Positions 7,729 through 16,750 of a stretch of 64,000 bases of DNA are shown here, piece after piece. A program made the position numbers and the translations under genes. The notes under the pieces are model-generated. The model was not told the origin of the DNA, did not search any database, and saw only the letters and a program-made list of their open reading frames with translations. Source of the DNA: Shewanella donghaensis (lineage in GTDB: Bacteria; Pseudomonadota; Gammaproteobacteria; Enterobacterales; Shewanellaceae); contig NZ_CP041783.1 in the NCBI RefSeq assembly GCF_007567505.1, positions 62,001-126,000 on the forward strand. Direction: 5' to 3'. Within the stretch, counting starts at the first letter, position 1, and every line of letters begins with the position of its first letter.

Positions 7729-10218
7729 ATGAAAAGACTCATATTGGGTGTTGCAATTGCATCTGCTCTTGGGCTTAGCGGCTGTAGTGAAGATAGTTCT
7801 AACGAAGCAAAAGATAATGTACAACCGCTTATTCCATCATCTCAAGTGGTTTTTGACCCAGCCAACGGAGATGTACCTTTACCAAACGACTTATTATTCA
7901 ATGGAACATTAGACGGCACCCTCGCAATACCTGGAGAAGACGGTATTGATTATGTTGATCCATCGCTTGCTTTGGGGGCATTAGATGGCTGGTCAACTTC
8001 ATCACCAATTTCGCTTAGTGTTGATTTAGCAACAGACTCTGATGGTGCAATGCTTACACTTGATGAAGCCTCTGTTTCTCAACCTGGTGCAGTAAGATTA
8101 TTTGAAGCCACTGTTGGCGGCGCTTTATCTTCTGATCCTGAATGTAGCGATGCGCCTTCTGTATCAGCATGTAAAGTTGGTGCTGAACTGCAATTTGGTG
8201 TTGATTTTGTAGCACTAGCTTCAGGCAATAAAATTGCAATAGTGCCTTTAAAACCGCTAAAAGCAAATCAATCGTATATTTATGCAACGACTAGCTTAGT
8301 TCAAGACTCAGCGGGTCGTGCAGTTGAACCATCGAGCACATATAACTTATTAAAACTTGATATCGACACTAAGCCTCTTGAAACACCTGACCAATTATTC
8401 CTTCAAGGTTTAGTTAATAGTTATGAAAAGGGCTTAGCAGCAGAGCATGGTGTTGATGCTGAAACTATTTCATATTCTGGTTTGTTTACTACCCAGTCGG
8501 TTGCAGATGTATATGAAACCAGCAAATTATTGATGGCTTCGAGCGATCCGTATAAACCTTCTTTTGTCCAACCGCCAATGCCTATGGATAATGGGTTTGG
8601 AGGCACTGTTACCGTAGCGCAAGCTGCTGGTTTAACTCCTGCTGATGGACTTGCTTATGTTGTTTCTGACATAGCTGAAATTTATACCGCAGTGGTACGT
8701 TTACCATTTTATGGTGATTGTTCATCTGCTAGTTGTGTCATTCCAATTGTAGATGGTGCGCCTACTGCGCCTAATGGCCGTTGGTTTGCTCAAGGTGATA
8801 GCCCTGTTTCAGTATTATTAGCGCTTCAATCAGGCACTATGACGGTGGGTAACTTTAGCCAACAAGCTGTAGCGCAAGGTGTTGACCCTGCTGCTGCGTT
8901 GCAAAACCCAGCTTTAATGGCAGGTAAAACTTGGATGTTAGATGATGGAACAGCTGCTGATCCTTCAAAACATTTAACCAAGTTTAATCCCATTCCAAAA
9001 ATCATGAGCTATGACGATGTAACGGTACAAATTACCCTGCCAAATGCCGCTAAACTTGCCGCTTTTAGTGCGCAAGCTGGTTTACCATTTGTAGCACCAA
9101 CTAACGGCTGGCCAACCACAATGGCATTGCATGGTTTAGGTGGCACTAAGCAAATGGCCTTGGCTTATGCCGGTACATACGCAGCAGCAGGCATTGCAAC
9201 TATTGCTATTGATATGCCATTGCATGGTGACCGTTCTTACGATGCTAGTGGTAATGGTATTTATGATATATCAGCCACTAGTGATGTATTTGGTCCGCAA
9301 TATGCCAATGGTAATCCATTAGTGTTTGTGAACGTAGCCAGCACTTTAACGGTGCGTGATAATTTCCGCCAAGCAACCATGGATCATTTAGGTCTTCGTT
9401 TGTTATTAACAGGAATGTATTCACAAATCGCTCAAGCTGGTGGTCAGCAAGTGTTTGATATCAGCAAGATTAGTGTACAAGGTCTAAGTTTAGGTGGCAT
9501 CGTCGGTACGACACTCTCAACTTATGCATCTACTGGTTTAGTTAACCCTGCTGACGGTAGCGCATTACCAAATGCTTATGCCATTAATGCTGCTTCGTTA
9601 GTGGCTCCATCTGGTGGTTTAGCGGGGTCGTTCGCAGGCTCTCCAACATTTGGTCCGGTACTATTTCAAACTGTGACAGCAACAGATGATTTCATGGCAT
9701 TAGTTGAAGAAGCTAATGTTGGTGGGTATGAGCCTGGTACACCAGAGTACGCTGCTTTAGTTCAAGCCGTATATGCTGAGTTTATTCCAACATTTGCTTT
9801 TGCAGTTCAAACAGCGGTTGATTCTGCAGATCCGATTAACCATGGGTCAATGCTTGCTGCAACACAGTTGCCAGTTCATTTAATTGAAGTAGTAGGTGAT
9901 GGCGCAGGTAACTTATCTGACCAAGTTTTACCCAATGCAGTAGAAGGCTTTCCATTATCAGGAACTGAACCGTTAATAGCGGCACTTGGTTTAGATTGTG
10001 TAAGTTCAACTAATGCAGGTTCTGGTGCAGTTCGCTTTAGCAAAGGTCATCACAGTTCAATAGTAAGCCCTGCTGAAATTGATGGTGTGACTGACGGTAT
10101 GGCTGGCGCAGCTACAGTGGAAATGCAAACTCAAGTTGCTGGTTTTGCAAAATCAGCAGGCTTAGGTGTTGCAACCATTTTAGTTGATAACGACGAAGTG
10201 CTTCAAGAATGTAACTAA
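7729..10218 (+). CDS. Pla-1/cef-family extracellular lipase/lysophospholipase (VolA-like surface lipoprotein)
   Basis: The protein has 829 residues. It begins with a lipoprotein signal (LGLSGC), followed by an acidic stretch. Residues ~35-400 form a large Ala/Ser-rich region without a motif I recognise. The C-terminal half is an alpha/beta hydrolase: a WPTTMALHGLGG strand and loop, AIDMPLHGDR, and the nucleophile elbow GLSLG at residues 585-589 (Ser587). This arrangement matches the Pla-1/cef lipase family (TIGR03502), which includes Vibrio VolA, a surface-exposed lysophospholipase. It probably releases fatty acids from external phospholipid or lysophospholipid. A GGGG(A)-rich ribosome site lies just before the ATG. 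The gene is monocistronic, with a terminator 25 bases after the stop. Confidence 0.85.
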   Translation: MKRLILGVAIASALGLSGCSEDSSNEAKDNVQPLIPSSQVVFDPANGDVPLPNDLLFNGTLDGTLAIPGEDGIDYVDPSLALGALDGWSTSSPISLSVDLATDSDGAMLTLDEASVSQPGAVRLFEATVGGALSSDPECSDAPSVSACKVGAELQFGVDFVALASGNKIAIVPLKPLKANQSYIYATTSLVQDSAGRAVEPSSTYNLLKLDIDTKPLETPDQLFLQGLVNSYEKGLAAEHGVDAETISYSGLFTTQSVADVYETSKLLMASSDPYKPSFVQPPMPMDNGFGGTVTVAQAAGLTPADGLAYVVSDIAEIYTAVVRLPFYGDCSSASCVIPIVDGAPTAPNGRWFAQGDSPVSVLLALQSGTMTVGNFSQQAVAQGVDPAAALQNPALMAGKTWMLDDGTAADPSKHLTKFNPIPKIMSYDDVTVQITLPNAAKLAAFSAQAGLPFVAPTNGWPTTMALHGLGGTKQMALAYAGTYAAAGIATIAIDMPLHGDRSYDASGNGIYDISATSDVFGPQYANGNPLVFVNVASTLTVRDNFRQATMDHLGLRLLLTGMYSQIAQAGGQQVFDISKISVQGLSLGGIVGTTLSTYASTGLVNPADGSALPNAYAINAASLVAPSGGLAGSFAGSPTFGPVLFQTVTATDDFMALVEEANVGGYEPGTPEYAALVQAVYAEFIPTFAFAVQTAVDSADPINHGSMLAATQLPVHLIEVVGDGAGNLSDQVLPNAVEGFPLSGTEPLIAALGLDCVSSTNAGSGAVRFSKGHHSSIVSPAEIDGVTDGMAGAATVEMQTQVAGFAKSAGLGVATILVDNDEVLQECN

Positions 10219-10243
10219 GCTGGATTAATTTATTCTTTCGGTT

Positions 10244-10270
10244 AAAAACCCAGCAATTGCTGGGTTTTTT
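10244..10270 (+). terminator. Intrinsic terminator after the lipase gene
   Basis: AACCCAGC and GCTGGGTT pair around AATT, flanked by an A-run on the left and TTTTTT on the right (ending at 10270). Confidence 0.9.
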
Positions 10271-10336
10271 ATTGTCTACAGTGTTTAACTTCCTGCTAAG
10301 ATAACCCTAATTAACTTTTCCCATTTGGAGTGTATT

Positions 10337-11350
10337 TTGGAGTTTTTATCTGAGTACGGCATGTTTTTAGCTAAAGCCGTCACTATAGTTGCCGCAATTC
10401 TTGCTGTTGTTATTGTTGTTCTAGCAAGCAGTATTAAGCATAAATCTGATAAAGGTGAGTTGAAGCTTACTGATGTGACTGATGAGCTTAAGGAACTTGA
10501 AAAAGAACTAAAGCAAGAACTGTTGTCTAAAAAGCAGTTAAAGGCTTATGAGAAAAAACTTAAAGCCGAAGATAAAGCGGCTGAAAAAGAAGACACGCCA
10601 AAATCAAAAGTCTTTGTTATTGATTTTAATGGCAGTATCGATGCAAGTGAAGTAGCCTCTTTAAGAGAAGAAATTACTGCTGTATTAACCGTTGCTGATG
10701 AAAACGATCAAGTGTTAGTCAATGTTGAAAGTGGCGGTGGTATGGTTCATGGTTACGGTTTGGCATCTAGCCAGCTTGACCGTTTGAAGCAAGCTAATAT
10801 TCCTCTGACCATTTGTATCGATAAAGTCGCTGCCAGCGGCGGCTATATGATGGCCTGTGTAGCAAATAAAATTTACGCTGCTCCTTTTGCCATTGTTGGC
10901 TCAATTGGCGTAGTGGCTCAACTACCTAACTTCAGCCGCTTACTGAAAAAACACGACATTGATTATGAGCAACATACAGCAGGTAACTTCAAACGTACAT
11001 TGACTGTATTTGGTGAAAATACCGATGAAGGGCGTGAGAAGTTTCAAGAAGAGCTTGAAGAAACTCATGTGTTGTTTAAAGAGTTTGTCAGTAAGTACCG
11101 CCCTGATATGGACATAGAAAAAGTCGCTACTGGCGAGCATTGGTATGGGCAACAAGCCATTGAATTAGGCTTGGTTGATGCAATTTCTACCAGTGATGAT
11201 GTGGTATTAAAACTTGCAAAAGAACACCAGGTGATAAAGATTAAATATCAAATGAAAAAGAAGTTGGCAGATAAAATTGCCCATGGCGCTTCTTTATCAA
11301 TTGATAGTGTTATAAATCGTTTGATGGAACGCGAAAGCGCTGTGAAATAA
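10337..11350 (+). CDS. sohB: SohB, inner-membrane serine protease (SppA/S49 family)
   Basis: SohB is a membrane-anchored protease related to signal peptide peptidase. This product has 337 residues. It has an N-terminal membrane segment (about residues 11-32) and a charged, Lys/Glu-rich linker. The S49 domain carries the catalytic Ser167 in KVAASGGYM and Lys219 in GNFKR; the 52-residue spacing is as in E. coli SohB. The start is TTG at 10337, giving MEFLSEYGMF like other SohB proteins, with a GGAG ribosome site at 10327-10330. The frame opens at another TTG (10325), but that codon would overlap the ribosome site. No ATG precedes the conserved region. Confidence 0.93.
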   Translation: MEFLSEYGMFLAKAVTIVAAILAVVIVVLASSIKHKSDKGELKLTDVTDELKELEKELKQELLSKKQLKAYEKKLKAEDKAAEKEDTPKSKVFVIDFNGSIDASEVASLREEITAVLTVADENDQVLVNVESGGGMVHGYGLASSQLDRLKQANIPLTICIDKVAASGGYMMACVANKIYAAPFAIVGSIGVVAQLPNFSRLLKKHDIDYEQHTAGNFKRTLTVFGENTDEGREKFQEELEETHVLFKEFVSKYRPDMDIEKVATGEHWYGQQAIELGLVDAISTSDDVVLKLAKEHQVIKIKYQMKKKLADKIAHGASLSIDSVINRLMERESAVK

Positions 11351-11371
11351 ACCACTTTTGATAAGGTATTG

Positions 11372-12394
11372 ATGCAAAGAGAATTAGGCTATAAAGCAAA
11401 TATGATGGTGGGTGACCAATGCTATCCCGCCTTTGAATTACGCAATTTGCTTAGTTTTATTACACAGCATCTCGGTGGCAGTGTTGCTGCTGATACCTAC
11501 CAAAAAATAGGTTTAGGTCCACAAGAACTCAATGCCATGCAGTTTGTTTATGTATGGCAAGTCGAGTTTGCTATGGAGGTCTTACGAACAAGCTCAAAAG
11601 ATCCTGAAATTGGCGCTCGATTGGGCACCAGTTACCAAGTTGCCAGTCTTGATGTGTTACTGCCATTCTTTGATAAATTCACGGCCCTGAATGAATGCTT
11701 ACAGTTTGTCATTAAAAATCCTGACTTAGCCGGAAGCTTCGCTGATACGTTAATCCGCTTTGATGAAACTAAACTTTGGGTTAGATGGGTCAATACCGGT
11801 AAAGTCGATGCCGAAAAGTTCTCGTTTCAATTTCAACATAGTGTTTGTGCGCTGTTAGGTGTCGCTAGGCAATTAGTTGATATCCCGATAAATATTGATG
11901 AAATTCATTTTGCTCAACCGCAATGTGACATGCCTTTTTTAAGTCATGAAACGGGGGCTAACATAATCTTTGATTGTGATTTTTATGAGTGGGGCATTGA
12001 TATTGCTTTACTCAGTACGCCGTTAGCTTTTCAATTTGAACAAAATACAACAGATGCAATTGTTCCTGATGGTGTGTCATTCATTGATAAAGTGCTAAAC
12101 GATATTCGTTTAGGTATGCCTAAGCCGCCTAAATTAGAGCAATTAGCTGAAAAACAACATATGAGTGATAGAAGCTTACGACGAAAATTATCAGCTGCGG
12201 GCACCAGTTATCAAAAACTGGTGGATCAAGTGCGCTGCCAAGCGGCAATTAATTTAATTTTGGCTGACGAACTAACAGTTGAAGAGATATCAGAGGCACT
12301 GGGTTATGGTGATGTTAGTCATTTTAGGCAAAGTTTTAAACATTGGCTTGGTCATCCTCCAGGACACTTCTTGCGGATAAACCAAGCTAACTGA
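11372..12394 (+). CDS. AraC-family transcriptional regulator
   Basis: This 340-residue protein ends in an AraC-type DNA-binding domain (about residues 235-335). Its two helix-turn-helices are LEQLAEKQHMSDRSLRRKLS and VEEISEALGYGDVSHFRQSF, followed by the conserved WLGHPPGHF end. The N-terminal ~200 residues resemble the ligand-binding domain of OruR-type AraC regulators. The effector is not predictable. The start ATG at 11372 has an AAGG ribosome site. It follows sohB by 21 bases and might be co-transcribed with it; its target is unknown. Confidence 0.87.
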   Translation: MQRELGYKANMMVGDQCYPAFELRNLLSFITQHLGGSVAADTYQKIGLGPQELNAMQFVYVWQVEFAMEVLRTSSKDPEIGARLGTSYQVASLDVLLPFFDKFTALNECLQFVIKNPDLAGSFADTLIRFDETKLWVRWVNTGKVDAEKFSFQFQHSVCALLGVARQLVDIPINIDEIHFAQPQCDMPFLSHETGANIIFDCDFYEWGIDIALLSTPLAFQFEQNTTDAIVPDGVSFIDKVLNDIRLGMPKPPKLEQLAEKQHMSDRSLRRKLSAAGTSYQKLVDQVRCQAAINLILADELTVEEISEALGYGDVSHFRQSFKHWLGHPPGHFLRINQAN

Positions 12395-12436
12395 TAATTG
12401 TGTATAACTTTTATTCTTTTAGATGCAGTAAAGCTG

Positions 12437-13657
12437 CTAATAGCAGTTCCCCGCTGTTATCGACATATCATCAATCCAACGCTTAATTAACTCTGCACCC
12501 TCATTGTGGGTTATTTCACGTCCTATGGGTGGCATTCTATCTTTGGGGCTTGATAGCGTCTGCCTATAATGAACTATCGAACGTTCGCCACTGCCTGGCA
12601 CGATATCATAGGCTAGTCCTTTTGGACCGCCATCCCAGCCAGGTGGCTGCTTACAAACTCCGTATTCAAATGTGGAGTGGTCTATATGATAATTCAGTCT
12701 CAAACCTGAAATACTGGCAAAACCATCAGCGCTATGGCAATGAGCACAGTTAACATCTAAATAGCCTTTGGCTCTATTGGTTAAGCTTGCTGCGTCATTA
12801 CTGAGCGCAAAAGATTGAGCCACTGAATCTAATTCAGGTAAGCCATTCAACATTCCCTGTGAAGACCATCTGCTGAGTTGGTTAACGAGCTCACCGTTGG
12901 ATGCTGGGATTAATCGATTCAACAAATGCGCCTTCAAACCAATAGGGTTGATTCTACTTATCTCTTTATCAGTGACTTGATGGCATATTTTACACTCAGC
13001 TTTATTAGGAATGTGATATTCAAAGCTAATGCTCTCGCCTTGATTATTCATGGTGTGCATGACATTTGCGCCGGCAATTGACAGTAAAGCTTGTCCTTGT
13101 TGCCATTGATAAGTTAACGCAGTCCAACCTGTTTCACGATGGATTAATAAACGGGTTTCTATGAGTTTTTCATTATCGGGGGTGGTGACTTGTGTATCAA
13201 AAGGGAGTGCAAAGGTTTTGACTAGTACGCTGCCTACAGGAAAATCGAAGCTGGTTTGTGCTTGGAACTGCATTGCTTTGTTATCAGGCAGGAAAACAAA
13301 ACGATACTTACTGGCATAATTTGAGAAAAGCTCAGTGGATAGTTGATAGCTCTTACCAGGCTCTCTAGGCGATGTGGTTGGAATACTCGATTCAATAAAT
13401 AAACTGTAGTCGGAAAGGTTATTACAGTCCTTTGTCATTAAGGCTTGCCAGTTAATTTCAGTGCTGCTTTGTTGGCATACATCATCGGGATCAATTTCAG
13501 GATCGGGTATTGAATCAATCGGAGGGATAACAGCAGCGTTGTCATCATTACTGTCGGTATTATTGTCTTTTGAATCTCCACCGCCACAGGCTGATAGTGA
13601 AATGAATACTGACAAAAGAATGAAGTAAACAATACGAGGGGATCTGAAACCTAACAT
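12437..13657 (-). CDS. Di-haem cytochrome c-like lipoprotein (HNE_0200 family)
   Basis: The product has 406 residues from the ATG at 13657, which an AAGGA site eight bases upstream supports; the earlier in-frame ATG at 13666 overlaps that site. A lipobox LSAC ends at Cys24 and an Asp/Asn-rich spacer follows. Two haem-c motifs are visible, CKICH (about 222-226) and CAHCH (about 304-308), plus a DRMPPIG methionine near 375 that could be an axial ligand. The layout matches what I remember as the HNE_0200 family (TIGR03806). It is clearly paralogous to the C-terminal half of the next gene: shared segments include ASKYRFV(F/Y)LPD, FDFPVGSV, LIETRLLIHR(E/D)TGWTAL and KGYLD(V/I)NCAHCH. Likely an outer-membrane or periplasmic electron-transfer or oxidoreductase protein; the substrate is unknown. 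Confidence 0.75.
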   Translation of the reverse strand: MLGFRSPRIVYFILLSVFISLSACGGGDSKDNNTDSNDDNAAVIPPIDSIPDPEIDPDDVCQQSSTEINWQALMTKDCNNLSDYSLFIESSIPTTSPREPGKSYQLSTELFSNYASKYRFVFLPDNKAMQFQAQTSFDFPVGSVLVKTFALPFDTQVTTPDNEKLIETRLLIHRETGWTALTYQWQQGQALLSIAGANVMHTMNNQGESISFEYHIPNKAECKICHQVTDKEISRINPIGLKAHLLNRLIPASNGELVNQLSRWSSQGMLNGLPELDSVAQSFALSNDAASLTNRAKGYLDVNCAHCHSADGFASISGLRLNYHIDHSTFEYGVCKQPPGWDGGPKGLAYDIVPGSGERSIVHYRQTLSSPKDRMPPIGREITHNEGAELIKRWIDDMSITAGNCY

Positions 13658-13722
13658 TGATGGCATCCTTTAGCGGATATTGATTAAAATTATTATGTAA
13701 TACGTGAATAGTTAGGAGGTAT

Positions 13723-13742
13723 AAGCCGAGTTCACTCGGCTT
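13723..13742. repeat. Inverted repeat between the two di-haem genes
   Basis: AAGCCGAG and CTCGGCTT pair around TTCA. Its right arm (CTCGGCTT) shares its core with the adjoining 16-base tandem repeat, so the two structures may have a common origin. No T-run follows on either strand. Confidence 0.55.
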
Positions 13743-13808
13743 ATACTAAACTTGGCTTATACTAAACTTGGCTTATACTAAACTTGGCTTATTCTAAACT
13801 CGGCTTAG
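13738..13808. repeat. 16-base tandem repeat, four copies plus a partial one
   Basis: The unit GGCTTATACTAAACTT occurs at 13738, 13754 and 13770 without change. It recurs at 13786 with two substitutions (GGCTTATTCTAAACTC), then as the partial GGCTTAG. It lies in the gap between the two di-haem genes, upstream of the shorter one. Copy number may vary between strains. Confidence 0.9.
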
Positions 13809-13822
13809 CCAAGACGATTAAA

Positions 13823-13841
13823 CCGTGCAAACTAGGCACGG
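13823..13841 (-). terminator. Possible terminator after the beta-helix/di-haem gene
   Basis: CCGTGC (13823-13828) pairs with GCACGG (13836-13841) around seven bases, 12 bases beyond the stop on the minus strand. It is followed there only by TTTAATC, so it is a weak terminator or an attenuator. Confidence 0.5.
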
Positions 13842-13852
13842 TCATTGCTACC

Positions 13853-16501
13853 CTATGAACATGTTGCAGCGGGTAATCGTTTAATCCACTCATTAATGAG
13901 TGCTACACCTTCGTCATGGGACAAGCTGCGGCCAATTTCAGGCATTCTATCGCCTGGTTCATTGGTTTCCATGCGGAAATGTAAGATCGACTCTTCAGGA
14001 TTGCCTGGAACCACATCAAAGCCTAAGCTTCCGCCGCCGTATGCGACAGGAGACTTACAAGTACCGTGAGAGAAACCTGCATCTTCAGCATAACTGCGCC
14101 AGTACTCAAGTTTTAAGCCGGTATTTGAAGCATTACCTTCAGGTCGGTGACAATGGGCGCAGTTAATATCTAAGTATCCTTTAGCTGCAGCCATAAGCTC
14201 AGTGTCTGACATTGAATCAATATTGGCTTCATCACCGTCTTGGTATTGAGGCACCATTGGCACAGTATCTAACTCAGGAACACCTTGTAATATTCCTAGC
14301 GCTTCCCATTTGGTCAATTGGTTCATCGCGCCATCAGCATATTCATAACTCTTGTTGAGGTGACGTGCCTTTGGTCCAATGGGCATAAATACCGCGTTAC
14401 TGTCATCATCTGCTTTAAATTGATGGCACTGTTTACACTGGTTCATGCTAGGAACAACGTAATCGAATGCTAACTCATTGCCTTTATGGGTCACTGTTTT
14501 ACCTTGAATCGCGCCTGCTTTTGCAAGGACAGCATCAGACTTATCCGCTTTCCAAACATAAGGCAGTGCAGTCCAACCAGTGTCACGATGGATCAGTAAT
14601 CGTGTTTCAATTAAATCTTCGTTTTCAAACCCTCGATTATTGGTATTTGAAGGTAATGAGAAGGTTTTGCTGATCACTGAGCCCACAGGGAAATCAAATG
14701 ATTCATTCTCACTGTATTGTGCTGTAGTGCCATCAGGAAGGTAAACAAAACGGTACTTACTGGCATGATCGGTAAATAACGGTGTATTGAGATCATAAGC
14801 TAGACCGCCTGAATTGGCGCCAGTAGTTGGATTAGCCATATCAGCAAATAAATTATAATCAGACAGATTAGGGCAGTTAGCTTTTAATAGTGCATCCCAG
14901 CTGACATTGGTGCCACTGGCTTCACATAATGCTAAGTCACCATCGCCGGCTAATCCGCCTTCACCTTCACCAATAGTGCCGCCGCCGCCGATTAAGCTGC
15001 CGCCATCACACCCTGCGGTATCATCATCGACACCACAGCCAAATATTTCATCACCAAAAGTAACGGTATGAACCGGCAAGCTAACTTGCGCACAATTCAG
15101 TAAGTCTGTTTGTGTTTTTTCATACAACACATCTGCAATGCTGGCATCGGTATTATTATTGGCATATAAACGTCCAATACTGACATCACCATTGTTTTGA
15201 GCACAAACGTTATCACTACCGTCAGCGGCAAATGGTAACTCTTGTAAGCCTAAGTATGCAGCGGTGCCATTGTTAGAGAACATTTCCCCTAAACCGTCAT
15301 ATAAAATCCCCGGAAGTGCACCATGGGTTAACACATAGGCGGTGATAATGTCTTTAATTAAGTAGCCTTTTGGCTTAGTGCCATAATCGCTGATGACATT
15401 ATCATGAATGGATATATTGCGTGGTGTTGGACGCCAGCCATCTTCAATGGCTTGGCCTGGTTGACCATAATTTCCGACAAAAGTACCAATATCGGGTTCA
15501 GCAATAAAGAAGCTCGAAATCGTTAGGCCAACGGTGTCGTGATTGGTAATTTCATTATTAAAAATTTCAACATCGTCAGTGGATAAAACGATGACCCCAG
15601 TTCCTGGCGGTACAATATGTACTCCAGCTGGGTTTGATGAAGCGTTAGCAAAATTTAAGGTATTATTATCGTAAACTTTGTTATTAAAAATACGTACGCT
15701 TGAACCATATCTATGGTTATTAATCGGTAAGTCGAATACTAAAATACCACCGGTATTACCCATAGCTTCGTTATCGTAAACGTCAGCATATTTCGAGTTT
15801 TCAATTTCGATACCGGCAACGTTTTCTTTAGCAATGTTGCGACGAACAACGATGTATTGCGACTGACCAACATATATACCCGCATCTGCGCTGCCTCGTA
15901 CGTAAGTATCTTCAATGAGGATATTTTCACACTCAACAGGATATAAGCCGTATGCGCCATTTCCTTCGTCAAGCTCACCTTCCCAAACCGTTGCAAGTCT
16001 TCTGAGGATAATACCATTGGTATTTTTGAGTTTAATACCGTTGTTTTTGGCTTCGTTGACTGATAAGTCTTGAATAATAATGTTCATGGCATTTTGAACA
16101 AAAATACCGTCACCGGAGTTGGCTTCTGAAAAATCTAGAATGGTTTCGTCTTGGCCGTAACCCATAATGGTAATATTTTTAGCAAAACTACCATCACCAT
16201 CAACATCACCATCAAACAAGAGCGTCGACTCTATTTTAAAGCTTCCTTTAGGTAGCACAATAACATCATTACTTTGTGCATTGATAAGCGCTTCTTGGAT
16301 ACTAATGGTGAGATTGTCACCTGCTTCGACCATTATCGCACCTTCAGGAAAGGTAGGGCCAACTTCAACAGGAGGCTGAACAACGGGTGGTGTTTCTGTT
16401 ACTGGTGAATCGTCATCATCTGAACCACAGCCTGCTAAACTTATGGTAACGGCTGTGGCTACGAGCGTAGGCACTAACCAAGGCATTTTCTTGTTGAACA
16501 T
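13853..16501 (-). CDS. Lipoprotein fusing a parallel beta-helix to a di-haem cytochrome module
   Basis: The protein has 882 residues. A lipobox LAGC ends at Cys25, then comes a Pro/Asp-rich spacer. Residues ~55-460 are a right-handed parallel beta-helix with repeated short strands such as GIKLKNTNGIILRRL, NILIEDTYVRGSADAGIYVG and YIVVRRNIAKENVAGIEIEN. A Gly-rich linker (GGGGTIGEGEGGLAGDGD) precedes a C-terminal module with CKQCH (689-693), CAHCH (781-785) and DRMPEIG (Met853). The two parts resemble families that usually occur as neighbouring separate genes (TIGR03805 beta-helix and TIGR03806 HNE_0200); here they are one polypeptide. The helix could bind or cleave a polysaccharide, but I see no catalytic signature. 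An AGGAG ribosome site precedes the ATG. Confidence 0.78.
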   Translation of the reverse strand: MFNKKMPWLVPTLVATAVTISLAGCGSDDDDSPVTETPPVVQPPVEVGPTFPEGAIMVEAGDNLTISIQEALINAQSNDVIVLPKGSFKIESTLLFDGDVDGDGSFAKNITIMGYGQDETILDFSEANSGDGIFVQNAMNIIIQDLSVNEAKNNGIKLKNTNGIILRRLATVWEGELDEGNGAYGLYPVECENILIEDTYVRGSADAGIYVGQSQYIVVRRNIAKENVAGIEIENSKYADVYDNEAMGNTGGILVFDLPINNHRYGSSVRIFNNKVYDNNTLNFANASSNPAGVHIVPPGTGVIVLSTDDVEIFNNEITNHDTVGLTISSFFIAEPDIGTFVGNYGQPGQAIEDGWRPTPRNISIHDNVISDYGTKPKGYLIKDIITAYVLTHGALPGILYDGLGEMFSNNGTAAYLGLQELPFAADGSDNVCAQNNGDVSIGRLYANNNTDASIADVLYEKTQTDLLNCAQVSLPVHTVTFGDEIFGCGVDDDTAGCDGGSLIGGGGTIGEGEGGLAGDGDLALCEASGTNVSWDALLKANCPNLSDYNLFADMANPTTGANSGGLAYDLNTPLFTDHASKYRFVYLPDGTTAQYSENESFDFPVGSVISKTFSLPSNTNNRGFENEDLIETRLLIHRDTGWTALPYVWKADKSDAVLAKAGAIQGKTVTHKGNELAFDYVVPSMNQCKQCHQFKADDDSNAVFMPIGPKARHLNKSYEYADGAMNQLTKWEALGILQGVPELDTVPMVPQYQDGDEANIDSMSDTELMAAAKGYLDINCAHCHRPEGNASNTGLKLEYWRSYAEDAGFSHGTCKSPVAYGGGSLGFDVVPGNPEESILHFRMETNEPGDRMPEIGRSLSHDEGVALINEWIKRLPAATCS

Positions 16502-16691
16502 AGCATCTCCTGCTTTTTATTCTTAGTTTCCTACTCCGATATGCAAGATAACGAAGTGGATACGATTATTTCGTATGTTGTTCAAGATGCCTTGTTTGAC
16601 AATTGTTAATCAATGTGAAATCTGGCCACAATTTCATAACATATGTTTTATTGATATAAGATATTGAGGTGTTTATGCGGAATTTAGAGAT

Positions 16692-16719
16692 AAAAAAACG
16701 ACAGCCATAGCTGTCGTTT
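16692..16719 (-). terminator. Intrinsic terminator of the 355-residue unknown gene
   Basis: ACGACAGC (16698-16705) pairs with GCTGTCGT (16710-16717) around CATA, with a run of T's after it on the minus strand (16698 down to 16692). Confidence 0.88.
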
Positions 16720-16750
16720 ATAGTATTGCGCAATTAATTTATCGCGTAAA

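Noticed and set aside
13738..13808. Possible CRISPR array
   Set aside because: The 16-base units are directly adjacent with no spacers and no cas genes are present.
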